Shown here one piece after another: positions 23,850 to 24,675 of a stretch of 24,675 bases of DNA. The position numbers and the translations under genes are program-made. Under the pieces are notes generated by a model. The model saw only the letters and a list, made by a program, of their open reading frames with translations, ran no database searches and was not told where the DNA came from. This DNA is from CBFDBT01 sp965603115 (GTDB lineage: Bacteria > Pseudomonadota > Alphaproteobacteria > Sphingomonadales > Kordiimonadaceae): contig CBFDBT010000020.1 in assembly GCA_965603115.1 (NCBI GenBank), positions 1-24,675 of the forward strand. The letters run 5' to 3'. How positions within the stretch are numbered: position 1 is the first letter of the stretch; each line of letters begins with the position of its first letter.

Positions 23850-24623
23850 ATGAAAGTAGTTATCGTCGCCTCTCAAAAAGGTGGCTCAGGCAAAACAACA
23901 CTAGCGGGTCATTTGGCCGTAGCAGCAGAACTGTCTGGTGCAGGCCCCGTCGTTCTTATTGATGCTGACCCTCAGGGCAGTTTATCAGACTGGTGGAACG
24001 AGCGAGAAAGTGATGTCCCAGCTTTTGCACACACGAGTGCTGCTAATCTTGCGCGTGACTTAGAGACCTTGCAGGCACAGGGTTTTGAGTATGCTGTAAT
24101 TGATACACCACCTGCTATTGTATCTGCCATTCAGGCAATTGTGATGCATTCTGACCTTGTTGTCATTCCGACGCGCCCTAGTCCACATGACTTGCGTGCA
24201 GCGGCGGCAACGGTTAATATTGTAGAGCGTTGTGGTAAAAGACTGGTTTTTGTGATTAATGCGGCGACTGCGCGCGCGCGCCTAACGGCTGAAGCCGCTG
24301 TTGCGCTTTCTCAGCACGGTATGGTCGCACCGGTTAATATTCATAACCGTGTTGATTTTGCCTCTTCAATGATTGATGGCCGAACAGTAATGGAAATTGC
24401 ACCAGAATCTAGGTCATCAAAAGAGATTATGGAACTATGGGAATATGTGAGAACTAAAGCGGAATATCGTGCAAGCAAAACGATATTCCAAGGCGGCCTG
24501 CAAAGTCAGAGTAGCCCGCCGCCACGTAAAGTATTTGGACGTAGAGTTGGTGATCACCGTCTTGACCAATCTAGCGAGTCTGATGTTCAGAATAAGGACG
24601 GAGTTATGGAGCGAGCTCAATGA
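23850..24623 (+). CDS. ParA/MinD-family ATPase
   Basis: 257 residues with the deviant Walker A motif KGGSGKTT (10-17), DADPQGS around residue 40 and VIDTPP in the Walker B region, the set that marks ParA-like ATPases. These dimerise on ATP and position DNA, protein clusters or division sites. The last 40 residues or so are polar and low in complexity (QSQSSPPPRKVFGRRVGDHRLDQ). AGGAG precedes the ATG at 23850. The stop overlaps a further gene by ATGA, so the two are co-transcribed. There is no recognisable ParB next to it within the window, and it stands 203 bases from gcdH in AT-rich DNA where I see no promoter or terminator I would name. It could be a chromosomal or orphan ParA; its cargo is unknown. 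Confidence 0.9.
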   Translation: MKVVIVASQKGGSGKTTLAGHLAVAAELSGAGPVVLIDADPQGSLSDWWNERESDVPAFAHTSAANLARDLETLQAQGFEYAVIDTPPAIVSAIQAIVMHSDLVVIPTRPSPHDLRAAAATVNIVERCGKRLVFVINAATARARLTAEAAVALSQHGMVAPVNIHNRVDFASSMIDGRTVMEIAPESRSSKEIMELWEYVRTKAEYRASKTIFQGGLQSQSSPPPRKVFGRRVGDHRLDQSSESDVQNKDGVMERAQ

Positions 24624-24675
24624 AAGCAGCGAGTTTAACAGGAAGTTTGTTGATGATGAAGGGCCGGGCAATACC
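24620..24675 (+). CDS. Start of an unknown gene overlapping the ParA-like gene (partial)
   Basis: An ATG at 24620 overlaps the ParA-like stop (ATGA), and the frame stays open to the window edge for 18 full codons (MKAASLTGSLLMMKGRAI). No function can be assigned. Its four-base overlap suggests that it is translated with the ATPase and may encode its partner. Confidence 0.6.
   Translation, partial: MKAASLTGSLLMMKGRAI

Overview
This window looks like chromosomal DNA from an alphaproteobacterium of moderate GC content, probably free-living and able to respire nitrate. Three things suggest this: the membrane-bound nitrate reductase set with paired NarK transporters, a probable SoeAB-type sulfite dehydrogenase, and an intergenic cluster of palindromes of the GTCATGCCCGA...TCGGGCATCCA and CCGGCCTTCGCCGG kind that is scattered through alphaproteobacterial genomes. 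I cannot assign an order or genus.

Left block (1-5583, minus strand): the start of an iron-sulfur subunit (soeB-like, cut by the window edge), the large molybdenum subunit (soeA-like), a small periplasmic cytochrome c, and a 540-residue regulator. The regulator joins a nitrate/nitrite-sensing NIT domain to a Crp/Fnr sensor fold and helix-turn-helix, and ends in a four-cysteine tail.

Central block (5789-17960, plus strand): narK1, narK2, narG, narH, narJ and narI, then a spacer packed with palindromes, a 148-residue relative of the parvulin-type isomerases that seems to lack the catalytic domain, and an outer-membrane beta-barrel protein. FNR-type boxes lie in front of narK1, narG and the barrel gene. 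Each sits where a class II activator binds relative to a plausible -10 element. The regulator keeps the E-x-x-S-R recognition-helix pattern of FNR, so these genes probably form its local regulon. The inferred circuit is a one-component nitrate (and possibly redox) sensor that switches on nitrate entry across both membranes and the respiratory reductase. It would replace NarXL and perhaps the oxygen sensor FNR. No nitrite reductase is visible.

Right block (18103-23646, plus strand): tryptophan 2,3-dioxygenase (kynA) and kynurenine formamidase (kynB), a membrane fatty-acid desaturase-like protein, a thiamine-diphosphate enzyme of unknown substrate and glutaryl-CoA dehydrogenase (gcdH). Spacing is tight from the desaturase to gcdH. 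The block starts with the first two steps of tryptophan breakdown and ends with the enzyme that consumes glutaryl-CoA.

Right end (23850-24675): a ParA/MinD-type ATPase and the first codons of an overlapping downstream gene. No rRNA, tRNA, CRISPR array, transposase or phage gene was seen.
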